Assembly: GCA_015056575.1 (NCBI GenBank)
Contig: SVGA01000016.1
Span: 20,073 to 84,072, forward strand
From: Butyrivibrio sp.
Lineage (GTDB): Bacteria > Bacillota > Clostridia > Lachnospirales > Lachnospiraceae
DNA: 64,000 bases
Direction of reading: 5' to 3'
Under the pieces are notes generated by a model that worked only from the letters and a program-made list of their open reading frames with translations, did not search any database and was not told the DNA's origin. This document shows positions 9,932 through 18,640 of this stretch, piece by piece; position 1 is the stretch's first letter, and the number at the start of each line of letters is the position of its first letter. The position numbers and the translations under genes were made by a program.

Positions 9932-9958
9932 TTGATAAATGGTATAATATCTTATAAT
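9932..9958 (+). promoter_or_regulatory. Promoter(s) for the C1-peptidase surface protein
   Basis: Two overlapping -10 candidates: an extended TGGTATAAT at 9940-9948, and TATAAT at 9953-9958 with TTGATA (9932-9937) 15 bp upstream. Either would give a short 5' leader before ATG 9982. Confidence 0.6.
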
Positions 9959-9981
9959 TATGCGATGATTTTGGAGATCAG

Positions 9982-12900
9982 ATGAGAAACAGGTTACTGG
10001 CAGGGCTGCTGGCAGGTTTTATGCTTTTTCAGAGCGCCGGCACAGTAATGGCAGCGGAAGATGCTGCGAGCCTTTCATCAACAGGAATATATGAAACTAC
10101 GGAAGCTGCACAGGGTGGAGCTTCTATTGTTACGTCCGAAAGCAGTGAAGCTTCTTCTGTATCCGGAGGAAGCGAGGGTTCTTCTGAATCATCTACTGAG
10201 GCTTCTTCAGAGGCTTCATCTGTAGAGAACCCCGATGATGGTGCCGGCACAGGTTCCTGCGTCGACGATCCTTCCACAGATTTCCCTTCCGATTCCGCAT
10301 CTTCAGAGAGCGCCTCTTTGGATGGCAGCACAGAAGCGTCTTCCGAGGCTTCAAGCGGTGCATCAGATGAGGATGCCGCAGATGCTTCTTCAAGTGAGAG
10401 TTCTTTTCCCGAGGATTACTATGAAGAGCATCCCACGGGATTTCTTGATTATGACAAGCAGTATGAACTTGAGAGTATCAATGATCTTCCGAGGGCCAAT
10501 ACCAAGAGGCTTTTCAGAAGCGCTCCATCTTACCCTTCTTCATATATCACAGCAAATCTTCCCGGCCTTAGGAATCAGTCACCCTACGGTTCATGCTGGG
10601 CATTTGCGTCAATAGGACTTTCCGAGATCAATCTCATTAAGAACGGCTATACCGGATTTGACTTATCTGAGCTTCATCTGGCTTATTTCACATACCATTC
10701 TGAGGTTGATCCCTTGGGTGGGACAACCGGAGATTACTCAACCTTCGGCGGCAGTGGATTTTTGGATATGGGCGGAAACTACGACTTTGCGGCTACCTCC
10801 TTTATGCGCTGGACCGGTGCTGCAGACGAAAGTCTGGTTCCCTACAGCATGGGCAGTACATCTCAATCAAGCGGACTTGCTGCGAATCTCGCATTCAACG
10901 ACGTGGTCCATTTGAAAGGCTATTACGAAGACGTATATGATGTAAACAAACTGGAACCGGTCAAGAAGATGATCACAAATTACGGAGCCTGCGGAATCAA
11001 CTTCTATGCTGTAAGTTCCACGTCCTCAGCCACCAGCAAAAACTATTACAATCAGGCCAATAACTGTTACTACAACCCCAACAAGAACGGCGCCAACCAC
11101 GCAGTTATAATAGTTGGTTGGGATGATAATTTCAGTAAGGATAATTTTGCTACAACCCCTCCCGGAGACGGCGCATGGCTTATCAGGAACAGTTGGTCCA
11201 CCGGCTCCTATGATGATAAAAGAAGCTTCAATTATTCCGGCTATTTCTGGATGTCCTACTACGAGGGGTCCATCGATGAGCAGATCTCTGCTTTTGAGTG
11301 CGTGCCTGTAAGCCTTAGCCATGACAACAACTATCAGTATGACGGCGGTCTTGGTATCGGTACTTTGGGACTGTCGAATTCATTCACCGCTGCGCAGGTA
11401 TTTACTGCCACTTCTGATGCCCAATACGGAGAATACCTTGACGAGGTTTCAATCTGGACATCTTCAGCAGGCGCAAATTATACCATAGACATCTACACAG
11501 ACCTTACCGATCCCGGAAATCCTTACAGCGGAGAGCATCGTGAAGATGCCACAACTGTGGGAACTATTGACTTCGGTGGATTTTATACAATACCTCTTTC
11601 GGATGAAATATATCTGGAGGAGGGAGAGAACTTTGCGGTAGTTGTAAAGATCCAGAAGTCAGGTGCAACCTGTAACATAGGCTATGAGTACGCGCCTCAC
11701 TACTCCGGCTACAACCTCTCTACGGCAGTCAGCGCAGGAGAAAATCAGAGTCTGTATTATAACGGATCCAGATGGATAGATTACGGCTATGAGCATGGCT
11801 ACAACTTCAGGATCAGAGCCTACACTAATGATCTTCATCAGCAGCCTGTGATACCTACGGGGGTTGAATTTACAAATCTTGTAAACGGTGAGCTTTCACT
11901 TGATATTGGCGAAACCAAGACTGTTGAAACCAAGGTCCTTCCGGAGGATGCAGCCAGAAAGACACTCATCTGGACTTCGTCAGACCCTTACATTGCTACT
12001 GTGACTCAGGACGGCGTAGTAAAGGGAATGTTTAATGGCGAAGCAACCATTACCGCTACCACTGTGTCCGGTAAAGTTTCTAACTCTTTTACCGTAAAGG
12101 TATTACCGCTACTGGAGTCGATAAAAATTACCAGCATCGGACCGAGAATGGATGTAGGTGTTGAACGAACCTTTTCGGTGAAGCAGGTTCCTTCAAACTA
12201 TACTTTCAGAGGCAATGTGACCTGGGAAACAGCAGACCCGTCCATTGCAACCGTTGATGCTAATGGTAAGGTCAAGGCTCTCAAAGTCGGAGCAACCAAT
12301 CTTACAGCAACTGTCGACGGAGTGTCTGCAACTATCAGGATATATAGCCTTGTGAGTCACGGAAGCTACGGTGCTGAAGTTAACAATGATAATTCAGTAA
12401 GGATTTATTGGGAGCCTGTGACCGGTGCTTCAAAGTATATTGTCTACAGGGGCACTGAAAAGATCGCGGAGCTTGACACTGATGCCGGATTTTATGTTGA
12501 CCGTTACTATTGCGATTTTGAAAATATCGGAAAGACAGTAAACTATTACTTTGCATATGTTATCGGGGACGATGAGCTGGAAAGCATAATGTCTGCCAAG
12601 CTTAATGCCCGGTATAGGATAAATTATGAGTTAAACGGAGGAACTCTTGCAGAGGGGGCACCGACTCTTTATACCAAGGGAGTTGGCGCTAAGCTTGTAG
12701 ATCCGATTCCCCCTGAGGGCAAGGGGTTTGTGGGCTGGTATCTCGATGATGATTATCACCAGCTTAAGAATGAAATAACAAGTGCAGATACAGGTGATAT
12801 AACCCTTTATGCCAAGTATGAAAAAGCCTCCGTTGCAGGGATAGATATCCTGTCCGATGATGACGAGGTACATATAGGCCATTCCATCAATGTAAGCGCC

Positions 12901-15900
12901 AATACACTTAGTAATTTCGAGGGTTATGCTCCCGATGAAGACGGCTATACTCTGACGTTTTCGGATACAGATGCGGCTACGATCACTGTTTCGGAAGGAG
13001 ATAAGCCGGTTGCTACCATTACAGGAAAGGGCTTTGGAAGTGTTACTGTTACAGCCACCGCCAAGGGCCTCGGCAAAGACGGAGAGATCATCAGTGCCAG
13101 GAAGTCTTTTATTGTAAAAGAGATAAGACCGACAAAGATGTCTCTTGACGTAACCAAAGACACGCAGTCAGCTGATATCAGCACCGGCGATACACTTACA
13201 GCAACTGCAGCAATTTATCCTGAAGATGCCAATCAGAAAGTTGCATGGACTACTACAAATGAGAGTGTGGCAACTGTTAGTGAAACCGGTGATAGTACTG
13301 CAAAGATAACTGTGGTCGGACCGGGGACAGCTTATATCACTGCGACTTCCGTTGCCGATGCATCATTGACCATGAGCCACAGAATTGCAGTGGAGAGCAT
13401 TGATGATGAGGAAAAAGAGCTGAGAATCATCGATACTGCCAAGGTACCGAACATCTACGGCTCCAGCAGCGATGAATTCGACACGGATTATTCAAAGATT
13501 GAACTTGCAGTCGGCAAGTCTTTTGCCCTGAAAGCAACATTGACGCCAAATGAGTCCTTTATGGACAAGAATGTATTCTGGAGCAGCGGAAATGCAGCAG
13601 TTGCTTACGTAAACGCATCCGGTAAGATTACAGCAAAAAGCGCCGGAAGCGCAGTTATTATGGCCAGAAGCGAAGAAAGCGGCCTTACTGCAGCCTGCAG
13701 AGTCGAGGTCTATGATTCCGTGACAAGCTTTGCTCTTGATACAAAGTCGCTAAAGCTGGGGCAGGGACAGTCTTCGCAGGTTAATGTAACTACAATCCTT
13801 CCTACATCTGCAAGTGATGTTGTGACTGCTGTAAGCAATAAGCCTGAAATTGCAGTGGTTAAAAAGATTGATACGGATACATTTGAGATTGTTGCCGGAA
13901 AAACTAACGGAAGTGCAGTTATTTCCTTTGTTACAGAGCATAATGAGAAGACGGTCAAGCTGAATGTGACGGTAGGCAATGCCGTTGAATCAGTGGATGT
14001 GACCTCAAAGAATAAGTCTACAGGCCTTGTACTTGCTGCCGGAAAGACAATGCCCTTTACCGCAAAGGTTATGGGGCAGGATTCCAAACAGGCCATCAAT
14101 AAAGGTGTTGTCTGGTCTGTAGATGATGAGAGCGTAGCGACCATCAATCAGAAGGGCGTTCTGACAGGCCTTAAGTATGGCTGGGTTACAGTGACTGCTA
14201 CCTGTCTGGAAAAGAACGTTGACGGAGAAGAAGTAAAAAGTGACCCTGTTGAAGTATTTGTTTATGTTCCGATAACCAAGACATACTTTAATGCCTCGAA
14301 CATTACGCTTCTTCCGGGTGGTGAGTATGACCTGAAGGCTATCTTTACCACTCCTTACGGAGACTGGCCTACGGGATATGACTTTAAGAAGACTCTGCAA
14401 AAAGAGATGCCGGTATCATTGTACATTGCTTCCGGACAGGGAGTAAGTCTTGAACAGGCCGTTGATGCGGGACCGGAAGAAAGAACACTTAAGGTCTCCG
14501 AGGACTGCAAAGTCGGACAGACGGTGGTGATTAAGGCGCTGTACAGGCCATATGAGAAATACGGTACGCAAGTTTCAATAAAGTGCACCGTAAAGATTGC
14601 AGATCCCGACAAGGCGGCACCTAAGCTTGCCTTGAGTAAAAAGAGCCTTAGCCTTGACCGGGGAGCTATGACAGAGCTGACAGGAAACTTCTCATCGGTT
14701 ATTCCCAATGATCAGAGAATTTCCTGGACAGTGGATGGAGACTCGCTATGGTTTATTGATGATAAAGGCGATATTGTTGACAGCATCGAGACTGAGCCGG
14801 AATCAGGAACGGTGACCCAGAGTGTTCGTATAGTTGCGGTGGATGATGGCTCTTTTGACAAGAAAACAGCTAAGGTTACGGCAACTACAGAAACCCTTGT
14901 TAAGGGAAAAACGCTGACAGCTGCCTGCATGGTTACAGTTCTTGGTAAGGCCGCGGAGATAGAGTTAAAGAGCGGCAAGGTTGAGTTTGGCAGGGGCGAC
15001 AGAGCACTTCTTGCCAAGGGCAAGAGCATGACCGTGAAAGCTTCTGTTTTTGCGGATGCTGACAGGAAGTATAAGGCAGGAAACCAGAAGGTTACCTGGA
15101 GTAGCAGCAACAACAGCGTTGCCACTGTGAACGCGGCGGGCAAGGTTGTGGGAGTTGCAAACGGAACAGCCAGGATAACAGCTACCACCACTGATATGCA
15201 GGACGATAAGCCTGTTGAGAAGTACTTCTACGTGGAAGTTTATAATGCGCCTGCAAAACTGGTCCTTGATAAGAAAAAGGCTTCAATGAGCGCAAGGTCT
15301 GATTCCGATGAGACCACCAGGTACTCTTCTTTCAGGCAATATGAAGTTGTTACCCCGAGCCTTGCGCCGGACACATATTATGACAATAAGACTGCCGGCA
15401 GTGCGGCTGACATAAATGCTGTCACCTGGACTGCAGCCAATGACTGTATTGCAGTTTACCCGGTTGATACTGACAGAGTAAACAAGTACAAGTCAAGCTA
15501 TGACCAGCAGAACCTGCTGTCAATCTTTGATGATGATTATGAGGTGATAAACGGTGGCAATTCAGTAAAGACTGTAAGAGGTCAGTCACTGGCCATAGTT
15601 GCATTGAAGCCCGGAAACGTGAAGCTTACAGCCACAGCCTACGGCGGAAAGAAGGCGGTCTGCAGTATTAAGATATTCTCAAGAGTTACGGGACTTACCG
15701 TTGATTCAGCAAAGATTCCTGCTGCGGAAGAAGGCGCGGGCTATGACTACACCGCTGAGCTTAACCTTGCAAACAGCAAGAAAAAGAGTGTAGCTGTAAC
15801 CACAAGACTTGAGATAAGCAGTGTTCCCTATGCTGCCGGAGGCAAGACTGCCGAGGAGAAGAAGGCAGCAGCCGACTACAAGGCCATGAAGAAACTGCTG

Positions 15901-16071
15901 GCAGGGGGAGAGGTAAACTATAGGAGCAGCAATCCCAATGTGGCTACGGTAAACTCCAAGGGAGTGATCACAGCCAAAGGCGCCGGCGAAGCCATCATAA
16001 CTGTTTGGGCAGCCGATGGAGCAGATCCGGATAATACCAAGACGATTCGGGTAATAGTTAATCGGGAATAA
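9982..16071 (+). CDS. Giant secreted C1-family (papain-like) cysteine peptidase with lectin-like and Ig-like repeats
   Basis: A 2029-residue exported protein. A signal peptide (MRNRLLAGLLAGFMLFQSAG) is followed by an acidic Ser/Glu-rich linker (about 30-150). A C1 peptidase domain (about 180-455) shows the full catalytic set: oxyanion Gln199, Cys205 (SPYGSCWAF), His373 (GANHAVIIVGW) and Asn403 (RNSWS). A lectin-like beta domain follows (about 460-615), then Big_2 Ig-like repeats, a Listeria-Bacteroides (InlB B) repeat near 880-950 (INYELNGGTL ... GFVGWYLD), and many further Big_2 repeats to the end (SSNPNVATVNSKGVITAKG). No LPXTG motif is visible. GGAG at 9973-9976 supports this start. It is probably a surface protease displayed on a long stalk; the substrate is unknown. 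Confidence 0.92.
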   Translation: MRNRLLAGLLAGFMLFQSAGTVMAAEDAASLSSTGIYETTEAAQGGASIVTSESSEASSVSGGSEGSSESSTEASSEASSVENPDDGAGTGSCVDDPSTDFPSDSASSESASLDGSTEASSEASSGASDEDAADASSSESSFPEDYYEEHPTGFLDYDKQYELESINDLPRANTKRLFRSAPSYPSSYITANLPGLRNQSPYGSCWAFASIGLSEINLIKNGYTGFDLSELHLAYFTYHSEVDPLGGTTGDYSTFGGSGFLDMGGNYDFAATSFMRWTGAADESLVPYSMGSTSQSSGLAANLAFNDVVHLKGYYEDVYDVNKLEPVKKMITNYGACGINFYAVSSTSSATSKNYYNQANNCYYNPNKNGANHAVIIVGWDDNFSKDNFATTPPGDGAWLIRNSWSTGSYDDKRSFNYSGYFWMSYYEGSIDEQISAFECVPVSLSHDNNYQYDGGLGIGTLGLSNSFTAAQVFTATSDAQYGEYLDEVSIWTSSAGANYTIDIYTDLTDPGNPYSGEHREDATTVGTIDFGGFYTIPLSDEIYLEEGENFAVVVKIQKSGATCNIGYEYAPHYSGYNLSTAVSAGENQSLYYNGSRWIDYGYEHGYNFRIRAYTNDLHQQPVIPTGVEFTNLVNGELSLDIGETKTVETKVLPEDAARKTLIWTSSDPYIATVTQDGVVKGMFNGEATITATTVSGKVSNSFTVKVLPLLESIKITSIGPRMDVGVERTFSVKQVPSNYTFRGNVTWETADPSIATVDANGKVKALKVGATNLTATVDGVSATIRIYSLVSHGSYGAEVNNDNSVRIYWEPVTGASKYIVYRGTEKIAELDTDAGFYVDRYYCDFENIGKTVNYYFAYVIGDDELESIMSAKLNARYRINYELNGGTLAEGAPTLYTKGVGAKLVDPIPPEGKGFVGWYLDDDYHQLKNEITSADTGDITLYAKYEKASVAGIDILSDDDEVHIGHSINVSANTLSNFEGYAPDEDGYTLTFSDTDAATITVSEGDKPVATITGKGFGSVTVTATAKGLGKDGEIISARKSFIVKEIRPTKMSLDVTKDTQSADISTGDTLTATAAIYPEDANQKVAWTTTNESVATVSETGDSTAKITVVGPGTAYITATSVADASLTMSHRIAVESIDDEEKELRIIDTAKVPNIYGSSSDEFDTDYSKIELAVGKSFALKATLTPNESFMDKNVFWSSGNAAVAYVNASGKITAKSAGSAVIMARSEESGLTAACRVEVYDSVTSFALDTKSLKLGQGQSSQVNVTTILPTSASDVVTAVSNKPEIAVVKKIDTDTFEIVAGKTNGSAVISFVTEHNEKTVKLNVTVGNAVESVDVTSKNKSTGLVLAAGKTMPFTAKVMGQDSKQAINKGVVWSVDDESVATINQKGVLTGLKYGWVTVTATCLEKNVDGEEVKSDPVEVFVYVPITKTYFNASNITLLPGGEYDLKAIFTTPYGDWPTGYDFKKTLQKEMPVSLYIASGQGVSLEQAVDAGPEERTLKVSEDCKVGQTVVIKALYRPYEKYGTQVSIKCTVKIADPDKAAPKLALSKKSLSLDRGAMTELTGNFSSVIPNDQRISWTVDGDSLWFIDDKGDIVDSIETEPESGTVTQSVRIVAVDDGSFDKKTAKVTATTETLVKGKTLTAACMVTVLGKAAEIELKSGKVEFGRGDRALLAKGKSMTVKASVFADADRKYKAGNQKVTWSSSNNSVATVNAAGKVVGVANGTARITATTTDMQDDKPVEKYFYVEVYNAPAKLVLDKKKASMSARSDSDETTRYSSFRQYEVVTPSLAPDTYYDNKTAGSAADINAVTWTAANDCIAVYPVDTDRVNKYKSSYDQQNLLSIFDDDYEVINGGNSVKTVRGQSLAIVALKPGNVKLTATAYGGKKAVCSIKIFSRVTGLTVDSAKIPAAEEGAGYDYTAELNLANSKKKSVAVTTRLEISSVPYAAGGKTAEEKKAAADYKAMKKLLAGGEVNYRSSNPNVATVNSKGVITAKGAGEAIITVWAADGADPDNTKTIRVIVNRE

Positions 16072-16107
16072 AGGAAAGGCGGCGCGAACCCAAAGCTAAA
16101 CTTACGG

Positions 16108-16139
16108 TTGATTCATTTTTCTTGAAGCTTTGATATACT
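16108..16139 (+). promoter_or_regulatory. Extended -10 promoter upstream of the 150-residue hypothetical gene
   Basis: TGATATACT (16131-16139) is an extended -10. A possible -35 (TTGATT, 16108-16113) is at a long 20-bp spacing. Confidence 0.45.
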
Positions 16140-16187
16140 GTCATCGAAAACAGAAAACAGGCAAAGGCATTTTAGGAGGATGATAGT

Positions 16188-16640
16188 ATGAATGAAAGAC
16201 TTTCACCGTCAATGAACCAAGCTTCATATGTTCTTTATAACTATGTTTTCGGACTGGTTGGGACCATAGTTCCGGAAATGGCAAAGAAACTCAATGATCT
16301 TACCGGCCGACCGGCAGAAAAAACCGGTTTTCGAGAGCTCGTAATAGAAAATGAGAACTACACCTGTGAGGCATATATTAAACTAATACCGGAAGGTACT
16401 GAGGATCCCGGGGATTACATAGGAGTAGAAGGTATGGAAGGGGTAATGGGCGTTGCTCCGGTCTTTGAGATAAAAATCAGAGATTATACCTTCGAAAGAA
16501 ACATAACAGCTGAACTTAGGGAATACGTGGAAGCAAGGAACATGCATGATGATGTGGAGTCAGTGGGAACCTGTGCGGCGATAGCGATGGTACTTGATGT
16601 GAAGCTCAACAAGGAGTTTGATGAAGACTACGCCGATTGA
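16188..16640 (+). CDS. Hypothetical soluble protein, 150 residues
   Basis: I do not recognise this protein. It is soluble, with no signal peptide or membrane segment, and acidic at its C-terminus (LNKEFDEDYAD). The middle is probably an alpha/beta domain (FRELVIENENYTCEAYIKLIP). An AGGAGG at 16172-16177 and its own promoter and terminator indicate a real single-gene transcription unit between the large surface protease and the convergent ATPase gene. No function can be assigned. Confidence 0.7.
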   Translation: MNERLSPSMNQASYVLYNYVFGLVGTIVPEMAKKLNDLTGRPAEKTGFRELVIENENYTCEAYIKLIPEGTEDPGDYIGVEGMEGVMGVAPVFEIKIRDYTFERNITAELREYVEARNMHDDVESVGTCAAIAMVLDVKLNKEFDEDYAD

Positions 16641-16685
16641 TTAGGGTAGGCATAAAAAACTAAAGAAGTATATAAGGTAATTATG

Positions 16686-16736
16686 AAAAACGCCGTCTGT
16701 CAATGACCTAGTGATCAAAGGCAGGCGGTATTTTTT
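16686..16736. terminator. Bidirectional terminator between convergent genes
   Basis: A 9-bp stem with two G-T pairs (16693-16701 with 16720-16728) is followed by TTTTTT (16731-16736) on the plus strand. It is preceded by AAAAA (16686-16690), giving a U-run on the minus strand. It serves both the 150-residue gene and the ATPase gene. Confidence 0.85.
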
Positions 16737-16746
16737 CACTGATGTA

Positions 16747-18084
16747 TCACAAATCTTCCAGGATAAAAGGTAACATATAGATAGGCTTGAATAAAAGGCT
16801 TTGATCCTTGCCAACGTCTTTTTGTGATAATAGAATTGCACCGGAAATGCACTTAGAGAATTTTGTGCAAAATGCATCTATGGATTCGTGCTTCTTTGTT
16901 GCTGAAGATTTTACTTCCAGTGGCATCAGTTTAGCTTTGTCCTGAAGGAGAAAGTCTGCCTCAAAGTAGTGTGTACTGTTTTCTTTCTCCCAGGTGTGAT
17001 AATAAAGTGACCTACCTGTTGCGGCAATTATCTGGGCTACGGCGTTTTCATATAAATAACCCAGATCAGCCGGAAGCTTATCACTGAGCAACTTGCTGTA
17101 AATATTCTCTGAGGTATGCTGTGATGCCTTAAAGATCATGGTTGTAAAAAGACCGATATCGGAAAGATAAAGTTTGAAGGTATCATCATCTTTGGTCTGG
17201 GCTAAGGTGATACTGGGATTGCTTGTGTTATAGCATGGAATAACTGTTTTTGAGTCAAGCAGATCAGATAGCCGTTCTTCATCTTTTGAAGTCTTTCGCT
17301 TACCGGTAGCTCTGGAAATCATATACCTCTTTTTATTGGTAGCAAGCTGGCTTGGAATGGCTTCATACATTTTTCCAACAAGTCCGGAACTGTCTATTTT
17401 TTTGAAGTCATCTACATACAGGTTTATGATCTCTCTTTTGACAGCATCGATTTCAGTGAAGTTTTTACCATTTACATATGCTTCTACAGCCTGTGGCATA
17501 CCGCCTACGGCCATGTATATTCTGAAGTCACGCATAAGCCTTCTGTTGGTACCATTCCCGACAGGCTTACCGGTATGATATAGTTCACGCAGTACAGGAT
17601 AGGTATCATTGCCGATAGCCCACATAAATTCTTCATAATCCATGGGATAAACAGGTATTTTATGTTCTTCGGAGGGAATCACTATGTCTTTTACATTTTT
17701 CTTAATGCTGATAAGAGATCCGGTCTCGATGTAATCATATCGCCCATCTGCTACCAGATATTTGATTGCCTGTCTGACCAAAGGCTGACGCTGAATTTCG
17801 TCAAATATTATGACTGATTCGCGTGGGTATAAGGTGATTCCGGTTATAGTCTGCAAACGTAAAAAGAATATATTCTGGTTGGCAATATCATCAAAGACCT
17901 CAAGGAGTTCCTTACTGATATTGGCAAAGTCGATTTTAATATAAGATTTGTAGTTTTCTCGAGCAAAGTTTTCCGCCACGGTAGATTTCCCGACTCGCCT
18001 TGCGCCTTCCAGTAAAGCAGCATATTTTGGAGCATATTTTTCTTTCCATTCCATCAGTTGGTCAGTGACTTTTCTCTTAAACAT
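16747..18084 (-). CDS. AAA ATPase with C-terminal DUF4143 (archaeal-type ATPase family)
   Basis: A 445-residue ATP-binding protein of the AAA_14/DUF4143 type. It has a Walker A (LEGARRVGKST, about residues 25-35), a Walker B (SVIIFDEIQ), a sensor-like region, then the DUF4143 nuclease-like part near the C-terminus (HYFEADFLL ... MPLEVKSS), whose E-x-K pattern resembles a PD-(D/E)XK fold. The family is widespread and poorly understood; some members sit in mobile or defence regions. The start (MFKRKVTDQL) is chosen because AGGAGG precedes it by about five bases. An upstream in-frame extension runs through a tandem repeat and promoter and is unlikely to be translated. It borders the tRNA-Trp island. 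Confidence 0.87.
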   Translation of the reverse strand: MFKRKVTDQLMEWKEKYAPKYAALLEGARRVGKSTVAENFARENYKSYIKIDFANISKELLEVFDDIANQNIFFLRLQTITGITLYPRESVIIFDEIQRQPLVRQAIKYLVADGRYDYIETGSLISIKKNVKDIVIPSEEHKIPVYPMDYEEFMWAIGNDTYPVLRELYHTGKPVGNGTNRRLMRDFRIYMAVGGMPQAVEAYVNGKNFTEIDAVKREIINLYVDDFKKIDSSGLVGKMYEAIPSQLATNKKRYMISRATGKRKTSKDEERLSDLLDSKTVIPCYNTSNPSITLAQTKDDDTFKLYLSDIGLFTTMIFKASQHTSENIYSKLLSDKLPADLGYLYENAVAQIIAATGRSLYYHTWEKENSTHYFEADFLLQDKAKLMPLEVKSSATKKHESIDAFCTKFSKCISGAILLSQKDVGKDQSLLFKPIYMLPFILEDL

Positions 18085-18108
18085 TGAGGCCTCCTGGATG
18101 ATTATTTG

Positions 18109-18207
18109 CATTTGTTCAATAAAATTATAAGCAAAAAATGTCATTTGTTCAATAAAATTAGAAATAAAAAATGTCATCTGTTCATTATTTTTGATGAACC
18201 AAAATGT
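18109..18207. repeat. Three tandem 33-bp repeats overlapping the ATPase promoter
   Basis: Three head-to-tail units of exactly 33 bp (18109-18141, 18142-18174, 18175-18207). Units 1 and 2 are nearly identical and begin CATTTGTTCAATAAAATTA; unit 3 begins CATCTGTTCA. Each carries TGTTCA and ends AAAATGT. Unit 3 also forms an inverted repeat (GTTCAT ... ATGAAC). The 33-bp period is about three helical turns, so a bound protein would sit on one face of the DNA. An operator is likely; autoregulation is inference. Confidence 0.8.
18124..18152 (-). promoter_or_regulatory. Promoter of the ATPase/DUF4143 gene
   Basis: Read on the minus strand: TTGAAC (18147-18152), a 17-bp spacer, then TATAAT (18124-18129). 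It lies inside 33-bp repeat units 1-2, about 40 bases upstream of the start codon. Confidence 0.75.
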
Positions 18208-18289
18208 CACTTTGCAGAGAAACTACTGATGGGAAAAATCAAGAAAGCTGTTGTAGAATAAAACTATTAATTTATATAGAAAATAGGAC

Positions 18290-18318
18290 TTGCCATAACC
18301 GAATATTGATGGTAGAAT
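18290..18318 (+). promoter_or_regulatory. Promoter for tRNA-Trp
   Basis: TTGCCA (18290-18295), a 17-bp spacer, TAGAAT (18313-18318). Transcription would begin about 88 bases before the mature tRNA. Confidence 0.6.
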
Positions 18319-18412
18319 ATTTTTCGTGGTTCGCATTAAAGAGAAGTCATAAAGCTTAGAATAAAATGTGAATATGGCTACAATAGCAAGGTGAATCACT
18401 CAAGGCTAAAAT

Positions 18413-18484
18413 AGGGGAATCATACAATGGCTAGTATTGCGGTCTCCAAAACCGTTCATGCGGGTTCGAATCCTGCTTCCCCTG
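18413..18484 (+). tRNA. tRNA-Trp (anticodon CCA)
   Basis: The cloverleaf folds by eye. The 7-bp acceptor stem is AGGGGAA/TTCCCCT, the D arm ATAC/GTAT has a GG-containing loop, and the anticodon stem GCGGT/ACCGT encloses loop CTCCAAA with anticodon CCA. A 4-base variable loop and the T arm GCGGG-TTCGAAT-CCTGC follow. The base after the acceptor stem is G, as usual for bacterial tRNA-Trp. The 3' CCA is not encoded. An integrase-like gene follows, so the tRNA may be an attachment site. Confidence 0.95.
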
Positions 18485-18496
18485 CTACTCATTGAA

Positions 18497-18528
18497 AGCT
18501 TGAAAACTACGTGTTTTCAGGCTTTTTT
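18497..18528 (+). terminator. Intrinsic terminator downstream of tRNA-Trp
   Basis: An 11-bp stem (18497-18507 with 18513-18523, one G-T pair) with a 5-base loop followed by TTTTTT (18523-18528). Confidence 0.85.
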
Positions 18529-18640
18529 GTTGCTTTCAGGTCTGAATGCATATTCCCAATTTCAACTAAAAACCACTCAAAAACACTTATTTTCACTATT
18601 AAATGTGGCTACAAATATGGCTACAAGAAAGAGGTTATTA

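Noticed and set aside
18085..18210. 42-residue N-terminal extension of the ATPase
   Set aside because: It reads through the 33-bp repeats and the promoter; the repeated NFIEQMTFF peptide is an artefact and AGGAGG marks the inner ATG.
18413..18640. Integrase start inside the tRNA gene
   Set aside because: The frame happens to be open through the tRNA and its terminator, but only ATG 18641 has a ribosome site and begins the conserved domain.
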